Source of the DNA: Pseudarthrobacter sulfonivorans | GTDB taxonomy: Bacteria > Actinomycetota > Actinomycetes > Actinomycetales > Micrococcaceae | Reading direction: 5' to 3' | Assembly (NCBI RefSeq): GCF_024391045.1 | Contig: NZ_JANFCZ010000005.1 | Coordinates: 113,931 to 177,930, forward strand | Length of the DNA: 64,000 nucleotides | In this document: piece by piece, positions 8,334-16,061 of the stretch | Numbering within the stretch: the stretch's first letter is position 1 | Layout: the number at the start of each line of letters is the position of its first letter | Program-made: the position numbers and the translations under genes | The notes under the pieces: generated by a model | What the model was told of the DNA's origin: nothing | What the model saw: only the letters and a program-made list of their open reading frames with translations | Database searches by the model: none

Positions 8334-9851
8334 TCAGGGCAAGCGGCGCCGGGCCCTATGCTCTTCGGCGTCCGTTTCGACGTGCGCTTCGGCATCCGCT
8401 CCGACGTCCTCCCCGACGTCCCCCTCGACATGGACCGTCGCATCGCGGGCTTGCATGCCGGCGGGCATCGCGATCACGGCAGCGACGGTCAGCACTGCAC
8501 CGGCGAGCACCGTGAGGAAGACGGCACCGGACGCGACCACCACGGTGTGTTCATCGCCGTGCCCGCCGGCGCTGCCGGCATAGATGGCGTTGGCCACCGC
8601 GCCGAACACTGCCACGCCAAGCGCGCTGCCGATGGATCGGGCAAACAGGTTGGTGCTGGTCACCACCCCGCGTTGGTTCCACGGAACGCTTGACTGGGCA
8701 GCGATCAGGGTGGGTGTGGCCACCAGCCCCAGGCCAAGTCCCACCACGAAGCAACTGACGGCGATCAGCGCCACGTTGGGCGTGGCGGAGGTGAAGGTCA
8801 GAACAGCCAGCCCCACGACGGAGACAGCGATGCCGATCAGTGCGGTCGCCTTGAAGCCGATCCGCAGGTAGAAACGCCCGGCCTGTGATGCACTGATCGG
8901 CCAGCCGATCGTCAGCGCTGCGAGCGCCAGGCCGGCCACCAGCGGCGAAGTGGACAGCGCCCCGTCCAGGTAGGTGGGCACATAGGAGGTCAGCCCGATC
9001 ATGATGGTTCCAACGCCGAAGGAAACCAGTGCAGTGCTGGCAAGGAGGCGCCGGGACACGACCCACGGCGGCAGGACCGGCTCCGCTGCACGCCGTTCAA
9101 CCACAAGAAAGAGGACCAGGAGCACCCCGCCGATTCCGAAGGCCGCAACGCTGGGCGGCGAATTCCAGGCCCACGCCTGGCCGCCCTCCAGGGCTCCGAG
9201 GATGAGCAGGCCCAGTGAACCGGCCAACAGGGCTGCCCCCGGATAGTCCACCCGGTGCCGGGCGCGTTCGATGTTCTCGTGCAGCGCCCGGACCAGCATC
9301 CAGCCCGCCAGGACGCACAGCGGAACATTGACCAGGAAGATCCCGCGCCACAGGCCCAGGGACGCGAACATTCCGCCAAGGGTGGGCCCCACCACTGAGG
9401 AAACCGCCCAGACGCTTGCCAGGTAACCCTGGACCCTGGCGCGCTCCTCCAGGGAGTAGATGTCGCCGGCGATGGTGACGGCCACCGGAAGGACGGCCCC
9501 GGCCCCCAGGCCCTGCAGTGCACGGAACGCGATCAGGGCAGGCATGCTCCAGGCGATTCCGCAAAGCACCGAACCCAGCAGGAAGAGGCCGATGCCGGCC
9601 AGGATGATCGGTTTGCGGCCCACCATGTCTGACAGCTTCCCGTAAATGGGCACGGAGACGGCCTGTGCCAGAAGATACGCGGAGAAGAGCCAGGGAAATG
9701 AGGAGAACCCGCCGACGTCGGCCACGATGGAGGGGACTGCGGTGGCCACGATGGTGGCATCAATGGCAACGAGTCCCGTAGCGAGCATCAGGGCAATGAG
9801 AATGGGCCCCCGCTCGGAACGGAACCCCACTCCTTGTGCTTGGTCTGTCAT
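8334..9851 (-). CDS. MFS drug efflux transporter, DHA2 (EmrB/QacA) family
   Basis: This is a proton-driven exporter of 505 residues with 14 predicted membrane helices. Typical motifs are GKLSDMVGRKP (motif A after helix 2), RALQGLGAGAVLPVA (motif B) and ATGLVAIDATIVATAVPSI in helix 1, the DHA2 signature. The last 35 residues form an unusual tail rich in Asp, Glu, Val and His (for example DVGEDVGADAEAHVE) that is not part of the normal fold. It is convergent with the oxidase gene, with only 17 bases between the stops. No adjacent TetR or MarR regulator is present. Confidence 0.88.
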   Translation of the reverse strand: MTDQAQGVGFRSERGPILIALMLATGLVAIDATIVATAVPSIVADVGGFSSFPWLFSAYLLAQAVSVPIYGKLSDMVGRKPIILAGIGLFLLGSVLCGIAWSMPALIAFRALQGLGAGAVLPVAVTIAGDIYSLEERARVQGYLASVWAVSSVVGPTLGGMFASLGLWRGIFLVNVPLCVLAGWMLVRALHENIERARHRVDYPGAALLAGSLGLLILGALEGGQAWAWNSPPSVAAFGIGGVLLVLFLVVERRAAEPVLPPWVVSRRLLASTALVSFGVGTIMIGLTSYVPTYLDGALSTSPLVAGLALAALTIGWPISASQAGRFYLRIGFKATALIGIAVSVVGLAVLTFTSATPNVALIAVSCFVVGLGLGLVATPTLIAAQSSVPWNQRGVVTSTNLFARSIGSALGVAVFGAVANAIYAGSAGGHGDEHTVVVASGAVFLTVLAGAVLTVAAVIAMPAGMQARDATVHVEGDVGEDVGADAEAHVETDAEEHRARRRLP

Positions 9852-9930
9852 CGCTCGGTCCCGTCCCGGTCTCGGTGTCCCTCGCAGGGGCCCTTATTAT
9901 CTCCACTCTAAGGACCCTGCGCCGTGGCCA

Positions 9931-12561
9931 CTACCTTCTCCCCTGGTGCCTGTCCAGGAGCCGGGCGCAACGAATGAAGCCCAGGTGCGAGTAGGCCTGC
10001 GGATGGTTCCCGAGGTGCGTTTCGCTGCTGGGGTCGTACTCCTCCGGGAGCAACCCGGTGGGACCGAAAAGGTTCACCAGCTGATCGAACAGGTCCCAGG
10101 CCTCCTCGATCCGGCCCACCGCAACGTACGCCTCAATGAGCCAGGTGGTGCAGATGTGGAAGCCGCCCTCCAGACCCGGCAGGCCGTCGTCGTACCTGTA
10201 CCGGAACACGGTGGGCCCCACCCGGAGTTCGCGTTCCACGGCCGTGACCGTGTCCAGGAAGCGCTGGTCGTGGGTGTCCAGCAGCCCGGACAGCCCGATG
10301 TGCAGGACGGCCGCATCCAGGTCCGGGCTGTCGTAGGCAACCGTGTAGGAGCGCGCCGAGTCGTCCCAGCCCTCACGCAGCACCTCGTCACGGATGGCCT
10401 GCGCCGTGGGCTCCCACGCGGGCTCCGGCGTCCTGCCGAACCGGGCGGCAGTCCTAAGTGCCCGGTCCAGCGTCACCCAGCACATCACCTTGCTGTACAC
10501 GTGGTGCCGCGGCGGGCGCCGGGCTTCCCAGATGCCGTGGTCCGCCTCATGCCAGCGGGCCAGCACGGCGGACGCCATCTTCACCATCAGTTCCCAGTGG
10601 TCATCCGCCAGGGTGCCGGTCCGCTCGCTGAGCGCGGCGATGAGTTCGGCCACCGGTCCAAAGACGTCCAGCTGGACCTGGTGGTCGGCGGCGTTCCCGA
10701 TCCGGACCGGACGGGAGCCCGCGTAGCCGGGCAGGCTGTCGATGACAGCCTCGGTGGACAGCTGCGCGCCGGTGACCGAATACAGCGGATGCAGCCACTC
10801 CGGGCCGGGCGCGTGCTCCAGGATCCGGCCCAGCCAGGTCAGGAAGCCGAGGGCCTCCGCCGTTGAGCCCAGGTCCACCAGTGCGTTCACGGTCATGGAG
10901 CCGTCCCGCAGCCAGCAGTACCGGTAGTCCCAGTTCCGCGTCCCGCCGATCCCCTCCGGCAGGGATGTGGTGGGCGCGGCCAGCACGGCGCCTGTCGGCT
11001 CATGAACCAAGGCGCGCAACACGAGCGCGGAGCGTCGGACCAGCGACGGCTTCACGGCCGGCAGTTCCAGGTCCTGGACCCAGCGGCGGGAGTCCAGGGC
11101 CACCCCTGCACGCCGGCCCACCTCTCCGTCCGGGTCCGCGGCACTGGGTTCCGTGTCCCCGCAGCGGAGGTTGAGGATTCTTGGCCCGTCCTGCAGGTTC
11201 ACTGTGGCCGTGGCCGTCGCATGGCGTCCGTCGGAGCTGATCACAAAGCTGACGCCCGGCGCGGAAAGGACAATGGGATCAGCCGTGCCCACAATATGCA
11301 GTTCGTCGCCGCGGGCCTCCATGCTGAACGGCACATTGGCGTAATCCGGCCGCGGCGCAAAGACAATCCTGGCGGCGCCGGTTCCGGAAAGGACCCGGAC
11401 CAGGCTGGTAATTCCTTCGGGGGCCGGTTCCAGGTAGTCCGTGACGGTCACGTCCGCCCACCGGGTTTCCACGATCATGGTGCTGTCCACATACCGCTGG
11501 CCCAGCACCGGCGATCCCTTGACCGGTTCCACGGAGAAGTGCCCGGCGGCATCGCCGCCAAGGATGTGGGCGAAAAGCGAACCCGAATCCGGCAGTGGGT
11601 GGCTCATCCAGCAGATTTTCGCGTCCGGGGTGAGCAGCGCAGTGGAGGATCCGTTGCCCATCAAGGTGTGCCGCTCGAGGCCCACAGCGTCTTCACCGAA
11701 CAGCCACGCGCGCCTGAGCTCGAACAGGATGGCCAGGACCCGGGCAAACGATTCCGGGTCACGGAGCCGGTGTTCGGCGCGGGTATCCCCCGGCCCGACG
11801 TGCACGCCCAGGTCAGGGCCGCGGAGGGTGGCGATGGCCAATTCATCACTGTAGGCATCGCCGGCGTACAGTGCAGCGCTGGCGCCAAGCCGGGACCGGA
11901 GGCTTTCCAGGGCGTCGGCCTTCGACGGCTCCACCACGGAGAGGTCCAGCACCGACCCGTCCACGATGAAGAACAGGCCGTTGTCCCGCGCGATGTCCCG
12001 GGCAGTGTCCGTCACGGCCTCCACAACATCCGGCGCCGCCGGACGGGTGTGCACGGAGACCGCAACCGGCTTGCGTTCAATCCAGACACCTTCCTGGAAG
12101 CCCACGGCTTCGGACAGGGCGGTGCTGACTTTCTGGAGGATCATCTCAGTGGCCAGCGGCTGGATGTGGGCGAACTGCATGTCAGCTTCGGCACCGTGCG
12201 AGCCCACCAGATGGACTTCCGCGGGGAGGCGGGAGACGGCGGCGAGATCACGCAGCGAGCGCCCCGAGATGACGGCGGCATGGGTGTTGGGGAGGGCGGC
12301 CAGGGCGCGAAGCGCGATCGCGGCGCTGCCCAACGGCAGGGTTTCGGTTGAGATTCCTTCGGCATCGCACAGGGTGCCGCCGTAGTTGCAGGCCACCAGC
12401 AACCCGGGGACCCGCGCCAGGACTTTGAGTTCTGCCAGCAGCGTGGGGGTGAGCCCTTCGTCTGCGGCATCTGACTGGACGAATGCGCGGAGCAGGCCCA
12501 GTGGCAGGGACTTGGTCAGGAGCGCGGTATCCGCCACGCTCTGGTTGAACGGAGTAGGCAT
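9931..12561 (-). CDS. GH15 trehalase-like enzyme fused to a degenerate trehalose-phosphatase domain
   Basis: This fusion has 876 residues. Residues about 30-250 are a HAD-fold trehalose-6-phosphate phosphatase (TPP) domain: ISGRSLRDLA, the lysine in EPSKADAL and YAGDAYSDE match the later HAD motifs. HAD motif I, normally DYDGTL with both aspartates catalytic, reads NYGGTL here, so phosphatase activity is doubtful. Residues about 270-870 are a GH15 (alpha/alpha)6 barrel with RNWDYRYCWLRDGS, TTWLIEAYVAVGR and LLPEEYDP, as in actinobacterial GH15 trehalases. The start at ATG 12561 has GGAAGGG eight bases upstream; ATG 12567 is too close to it. The gene is divergent from the galactoside operon. 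A role in trehalose breakdown is inferred. Confidence 0.85.
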   Translation of the reverse strand: MPTPFNQSVADTALLTKSLPLGLLRAFVQSDAADEGLTPTLLAELKVLARVPGLLVACNYGGTLCDAEGISTETLPLGSAAIALRALAALPNTHAAVISGRSLRDLAAVSRLPAEVHLVGSHGAEADMQFAHIQPLATEMILQKVSTALSEAVGFQEGVWIERKPVAVSVHTRPAAPDVVEAVTDTARDIARDNGLFFIVDGSVLDLSVVEPSKADALESLRSRLGASAALYAGDAYSDELAIATLRGPDLGVHVGPGDTRAEHRLRDPESFARVLAILFELRRAWLFGEDAVGLERHTLMGNGSSTALLTPDAKICWMSHPLPDSGSLFAHILGGDAAGHFSVEPVKGSPVLGQRYVDSTMIVETRWADVTVTDYLEPAPEGITSLVRVLSGTGAARIVFAPRPDYANVPFSMEARGDELHIVGTADPIVLSAPGVSFVISSDGRHATATATVNLQDGPRILNLRCGDTEPSAADPDGEVGRRAGVALDSRRWVQDLELPAVKPSLVRRSALVLRALVHEPTGAVLAAPTTSLPEGIGGTRNWDYRYCWLRDGSMTVNALVDLGSTAEALGFLTWLGRILEHAPGPEWLHPLYSVTGAQLSTEAVIDSLPGYAGSRPVRIGNAADHQVQLDVFGPVAELIAALSERTGTLADDHWELMVKMASAVLARWHEADHGIWEARRPPRHHVYSKVMCWVTLDRALRTAARFGRTPEPAWEPTAQAIRDEVLREGWDDSARSYTVAYDSPDLDAAVLHIGLSGLLDTHDQRFLDTVTAVERELRVGPTVFRYRYDDGLPGLEGGFHICTTWLIEAYVAVGRIEEAWDLFDQLVNLFGPTGLLPEEYDPSSETHLGNHPQAYSHLGFIRCARLLDRHQGRR

Positions 12562-12712
12562 TTGCATAACCCTTCCAGCGGAAACGGCCGGGACTGCAGC
12601 CGCTCTCCCAATTCTCCGCCGTCCCGGTTTCCCGCAAAAGTCCCCGTGATTGCGTCTTTGTAAATCCGTAGTCGGCTCCACTGCACCTTTCCATAATGTT
12701 CGGCTTTGCCTC

Positions 12713-12740
12713 TTGACGTTCCTTATTGTGCGTTTATGAT
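12713..12740 (+). promoter_or_regulatory. Sigma-70-type promoter for the galactoside operon
   Basis: TTGACG (12713-12718) and TATGAT (12735-12740) are separated by 16 bases and are close to the housekeeping consensus. They lie 54 bases upstream of the binding-protein start codon. Confidence 0.6.
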
Positions 12741-12748
12741 AGATATCA
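12737..12748. promoter_or_regulatory. 12-bp palindrome overlapping the -10 box
   Basis: TGATA-GA-TATCA is a perfect inverted repeat that overlaps the proposed -10 box, a position where a repressor would block transcription. The DeoR-family gene of the same operon (18204) is the natural candidate. This is inference. Confidence 0.4.
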
Positions 12749-12749
12749 C

Positions 12750-12765
12750 TGTGAGATGCTTCACA
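12750..12765. promoter_or_regulatory. CRP-type site TGTGA-N6-TCACA
   Basis: TGTGAGATGCTTCACA is a perfect match to the CRP/GlxR consensus. It lies just downstream of the proposed promoter and 28 bases before the binding-protein ATG. In that position a bound CRP protein would repress this promoter, unless transcription starts elsewhere. A related site lies at 53679. Confidence 0.6.
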
Positions 12766-12793
12766 CCACCCGCACTGTTTCGAAGGAGAAATC

Positions 12794-14116
12794 ATGACCA
12801 TGCACGAGGACGCATTGCGCAGGGCTTCCAGCCAGGGCGGGTGGGACAGGCGGACGCTGCTGAAGACGTTTGGCGCAGGCGCCTTTGCCATTGCCAGCGC
12901 CCCGATGCTGGCGGCGTGCACCGGTGGTAGCGGCCCCTCGGGCGGGGGCACCGGCAGCAAGACGGTATCTTTCGGGTCGGGTTCTTCGGATGAAGTGCCC
13001 AAGGCGGCCTATAAGGCGGTCACGGATGCGTTCACCAAGAAGTCCGGCGTCACCGTCAACACCAACGTGGTGCCCCACAATGACTTCCAGAACAAGATCA
13101 ACACCTACCTCCAGGGCAGCCCGGACGATACCTTCACCTGGTTTGCCGGCTACCGCATGCAGTACTACGCCGGCAAAGGCCTCCTGGCCCCGATCGACGA
13201 CGTGTGGGAAAAGATCGGCGGCAACTACTCCGATGCCATGAAGAAGGCATCCACCGGCGCCGACGGCAAGATGTACTTCGTCCCCAACTACAACTACCCC
13301 TGGGGCTTCTTCTACCGGAAGAGCCTCTGGGCCGACAAGGGCTATGAGGTTCCCACCACCTTCGATGCCCTGACGGCGCTGGCCAAGAAAATGCAGGCAG
13401 ACGGCCTTATCCCGATCGAATTTGCCGACAAGGACGGCTGGCCGGCGATGGGCACCTTCGACTACCTAAACATGCGTTTGAACGGTTACCAGTTCCATAT
13501 GGACCTCACGGCGCACAAGGAATCCTGGGACCAGAAGAAGGTCAGCGATGTCTTCGACACCTGGAAGGCGCTCCTCCCCTTCCAGAACCCCAACGCCCTC
13601 GGCATGACCTGGCAGGACTCCGCCAAGAACCTCGGCGACAAAAAATCCGGGATGTACCTGCTGGGGTCCTTCCTCACCCAGCAGTTCACCGACAAGGCCG
13701 TGGCCGACGACATCGATTTCTTCCCGTTCCCGGAAGTGGCAATGGAAGGCCGGGACGCCGTCGAGGCCCCTATCGATGGTCTCCTGCTGTCCAAGAAGGG
13801 CGGCGAGAACCAGTCCGCCAGGGACTTCCTGGCGTTCCTCGGCACGCCCGAGGGGCAGGATGCCTATGCAGCCGTGGACAGCTCGAACATTGCCACCGCC
13901 AAGGGAGCCGATACGTCCAAGTTCACGCCCCTGAGCAAGAAAATGGCCGACGTCATCACCAATGCCAAGAGCATCAGCCAGTTCTTCGACCGGGACGCCC
14001 TGCCCGCCATGGCAAACAACGTCATGATCCCGGCGCTGCAGTCGTTCATCAAGGACGGCAGCGTTGACGTCAAGAACCTGGAAGCCCAGGCCAAGTCGCT
14101 TTACGCGGCCCAGTAG
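12794..14116 (+). CDS. ABC sugar transporter, substrate-binding lipoprotein (CUT1)
   Basis: This is the extracellular binding protein of a carbohydrate importer, 440 residues. The N-terminus carries a Tat-type signal (WDRRTLLKTFGAGAF) ending in the lipobox LAAC, so it is exported, probably folded, and anchored by lipid. The mature protein has the usual family-1 extracellular binding-protein fold (TFTWFAGYRMQYYAGKGLLAPID). AAGGAGA precedes the ATG by a few bases. It is the first gene of an operon with two permeases, GH42, a DeoR regulator, GH36 and galT, which points to a beta- or alpha-galactoside as ligand. No ATPase gene is present; an MsiK-like shared ATPase is expected elsewhere. Confidence 0.92.
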   Translation: MTMHEDALRRASSQGGWDRRTLLKTFGAGAFAIASAPMLAACTGGSGPSGGGTGSKTVSFGSGSSDEVPKAAYKAVTDAFTKKSGVTVNTNVVPHNDFQNKINTYLQGSPDDTFTWFAGYRMQYYAGKGLLAPIDDVWEKIGGNYSDAMKKASTGADGKMYFVPNYNYPWGFFYRKSLWADKGYEVPTTFDALTALAKKMQADGLIPIEFADKDGWPAMGTFDYLNMRLNGYQFHMDLTAHKESWDQKKVSDVFDTWKALLPFQNPNALGMTWQDSAKNLGDKKSGMYLLGSFLTQQFTDKAVADDIDFFPFPEVAMEGRDAVEAPIDGLLLSKKGGENQSARDFLAFLGTPEGQDAYAAVDSSNIATAKGADTSKFTPLSKKMADVITNAKSISQFFDRDALPAMANNVMIPALQSFIKDGSVDVKNLEAQAKSLYAAQ

Positions 14117-14161
14117 CGGACGCCCAGGCCACCACGATCCGGCACTAAGGAATATCTTCCC

Positions 14162-15115
14162 GTGAGTACACTTTCCAAAACGAGCCCCGGCGGGGTGCGG
14201 CGCACAGCCGCCCCCCGCACTGGGCGGGTCCGGCGGCTTTCCCGCCGCGATAAGTGGGTCCTGGGTTTCATGGTGGGCCTGCCCACCCTGATCCAACTGG
14301 TCCTGGTCTGGATCCCCACGCTGCTCTCGGCGGCGTTGTCCTTCACCCGGTGGAACGGCCTGAGCCTGGACGACATCAAGCCCGCCGGGACCAGCAACTA
14401 CGAGTTCATCGCCGAGAACTACCCGCCGTTCTGGCCCGCCGTGCAGCACAACGTGCTGTGGCTGCTGTTCCTCGCCGTGATCGCGACGCCGCTGGGACTC
14501 CTGCTGGCCATCCTGCTGGACCAGAACATCCGCGGCACCAGGATCTATCAGAGCATCTTCTTCACCCCGGTGATGCTCTCCCTGGCACTGATCGGCGTCA
14601 TCTGGCAGCTCTTCTACAACCGCGACAGCGGGCTCCTGAACTTCCTGCTCGGCACGGCGGGTACGCCGCACGCCGTGGACTGGTTCGGCGATTCCGGCGT
14701 CAACATCTGGGCCGCGCTCATCGCCGCGACCTGGCGGCACGCAGGCTACGTCATGATCCTGTACCTGGCCGGCCTCAAGGGCGTGGACCCCACCCTGCGC
14801 GAAGCGGCGCAGATTGACGGCGCCAACGCCGTGCAGACCTTCTTCCGGGTAATCTTCCCGGCCATGCGCCCCGTCAACGTCATCATCATCGTGATCACTG
14901 TGATCGAGTCCCTCCGGGCCTTCGACATCGTCTACGTCATCAACCGCGGCACCAACGGCCTGGAACTCATCAGCGCCCTGGTCATCCAAAACCTGGTGGG
15001 CGAAGGCCAGGTGATCGGCGTCGGGTCGGCGCTGGCCGTCATCCTCCTTGTCATTTCCCTGGTACCCATCACGTTCTACCTGTCCCGGGCGTTCGGAAAG
15101 GACAAAGAAGCATGA
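14162..15115 (+). CDS. ABC sugar transporter permease (MalF type)
   Basis: This inner-membrane permease has 317 residues and six predicted helices. The cytoplasmic EAA loop that docks the ATPase reads REAAQIDGANAVQTFFRVIFP, the CUT1 form. The start is GTG 14162 with AAGGA about ten bases upstream. Its stop overlaps the start of the second permease (ATGA), which indicates translational coupling. Confidence 0.93.
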   Translation: MSTLSKTSPGGVRRTAAPRTGRVRRLSRRDKWVLGFMVGLPTLIQLVLVWIPTLLSAALSFTRWNGLSLDDIKPAGTSNYEFIAENYPPFWPAVQHNVLWLLFLAVIATPLGLLLAILLDQNIRGTRIYQSIFFTPVMLSLALIGVIWQLFYNRDSGLLNFLLGTAGTPHAVDWFGDSGVNIWAALIAATWRHAGYVMILYLAGLKGVDPTLREAAQIDGANAVQTFFRVIFPAMRPVNVIIIVITVIESLRAFDIVYVINRGTNGLELISALVIQNLVGEGQVIGVGSALAVILLVISLVPITFYLSRAFGKDKEA

Positions 15116-16059
15116 GCATCGTACAGCCCATGGATGCCCCCGCTGCGGACGGTTCGCCCACCGGGCACCCAACCCGCAGCGGGTCCGGCCAGCCGGCCGG
15201 CGCCAAGCGCGGCAAGCCCCGCTACGGCCTCCACCTGTTCCTTATTGTGCTCGCCGCGATGTGGCTCATCCCCCTGGTCTGGACCATCTTCACCGCCCTG
15301 CGGCCGAAGGCGGACACGGACAAATACGGCTACTTCAGTTTCGGAGGGTCCTTCAACTTCGACAACTTCAGCCAGGCGTGGACCCAGGGCGGGTTCGCCC
15401 AGTACGCGTGGAACTCCGCCCTGATCACCGTCCCGTCCGTCATCCTGGTGCTGTTCTTCGCGTCGATGATGGCGTTCGCCGTGAGCCGGGTCAATTGGAA
15501 GTTCAACATCACGCTGCTGATCATGTTCACCGCCGGCAACCTCCTGCCGCCGCAGGTCCTCGCCGCACCGCTGTTCGAAATGTTCAAACTGCTGCCGCTG
15601 CCCTACAGCGTCAGCGATTCCGGGAGCCTGCTCAACACGTACATCAGCGTCATCGCCGTGGACACGGCGTTCCAGATCGGCTTCGTGACGTTCGTCCTCT
15701 CCAACTACATGAAGGCGCTGTCCCCTGAGCTCACCGAGGCTGCCCTGGTGGACGGGGCCGGGATCTGGCGCCAGTACTGGAGCATCATCATGCCGCTGTG
15801 CCGGCCCGCCCTGGCCGCCATGGGCACCCTTGAAGTCATCTTCATCTACAACGACTTCTTCTGGCCGCTGCTCTTCCTGCAGAGCGGCGACCGGCTCCCG
15901 CTCACCACGGCCGTCAACAACCTCCAGGGCCAGTTCCTGTCCAACTACAACCTCATCGCCGCCGGCGCCATGATCACGGCGATCCCGGCACTGGTCATCT
16001 ACCTCCTGCTCCAGCGACACTTCGTAGCCGGTCTGACGCTCGGCTCCAGCAAAGGATAA
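15112..16059 (+). CDS. ABC sugar transporter permease (MalG type)
   Basis: This is the second permease of the importer, 315 residues and six predicted helices, with a long hydrophilic N-terminus of about 35 residues. The EAA loop is TEAALVDGAGIWRQYWSIIMP. It overlaps the preceding permease by four bases and is followed after two bases by the beta-galactosidase start. The ATPase partner is missing from the operon. Confidence 0.93.
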   Translation: MSIVQPMDAPAADGSPTGHPTRSGSGQPAGAKRGKPRYGLHLFLIVLAAMWLIPLVWTIFTALRPKADTDKYGYFSFGGSFNFDNFSQAWTQGGFAQYAWNSALITVPSVILVLFFASMMAFAVSRVNWKFNITLLIMFTAGNLLPPQVLAAPLFEMFKLLPLPYSVSDSGSLLNTYISVIAVDTAFQIGFVTFVLSNYMKALSPELTEAALVDGAGIWRQYWSIIMPLCRPALAAMGTLEVIFIYNDFFWPLLFLQSGDRLPLTTAVNNLQGQFLSNYNLIAAGAMITAIPALVIYLLLQRHFVAGLTLGSSKG

Positions 16060-16061
16060 AC

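Noticed and set aside
13466..15172. Long open frame antisense to the sugar transporter genes
   Set aside because: It is composition-driven: a His/Asp/Gly/Gln-rich translation with no domain, opposite genes with clear families. The same holds for long antisense frames at 2924-4489, 16791-18011, 22322-23641, 27056-28471 and 56195-57904.
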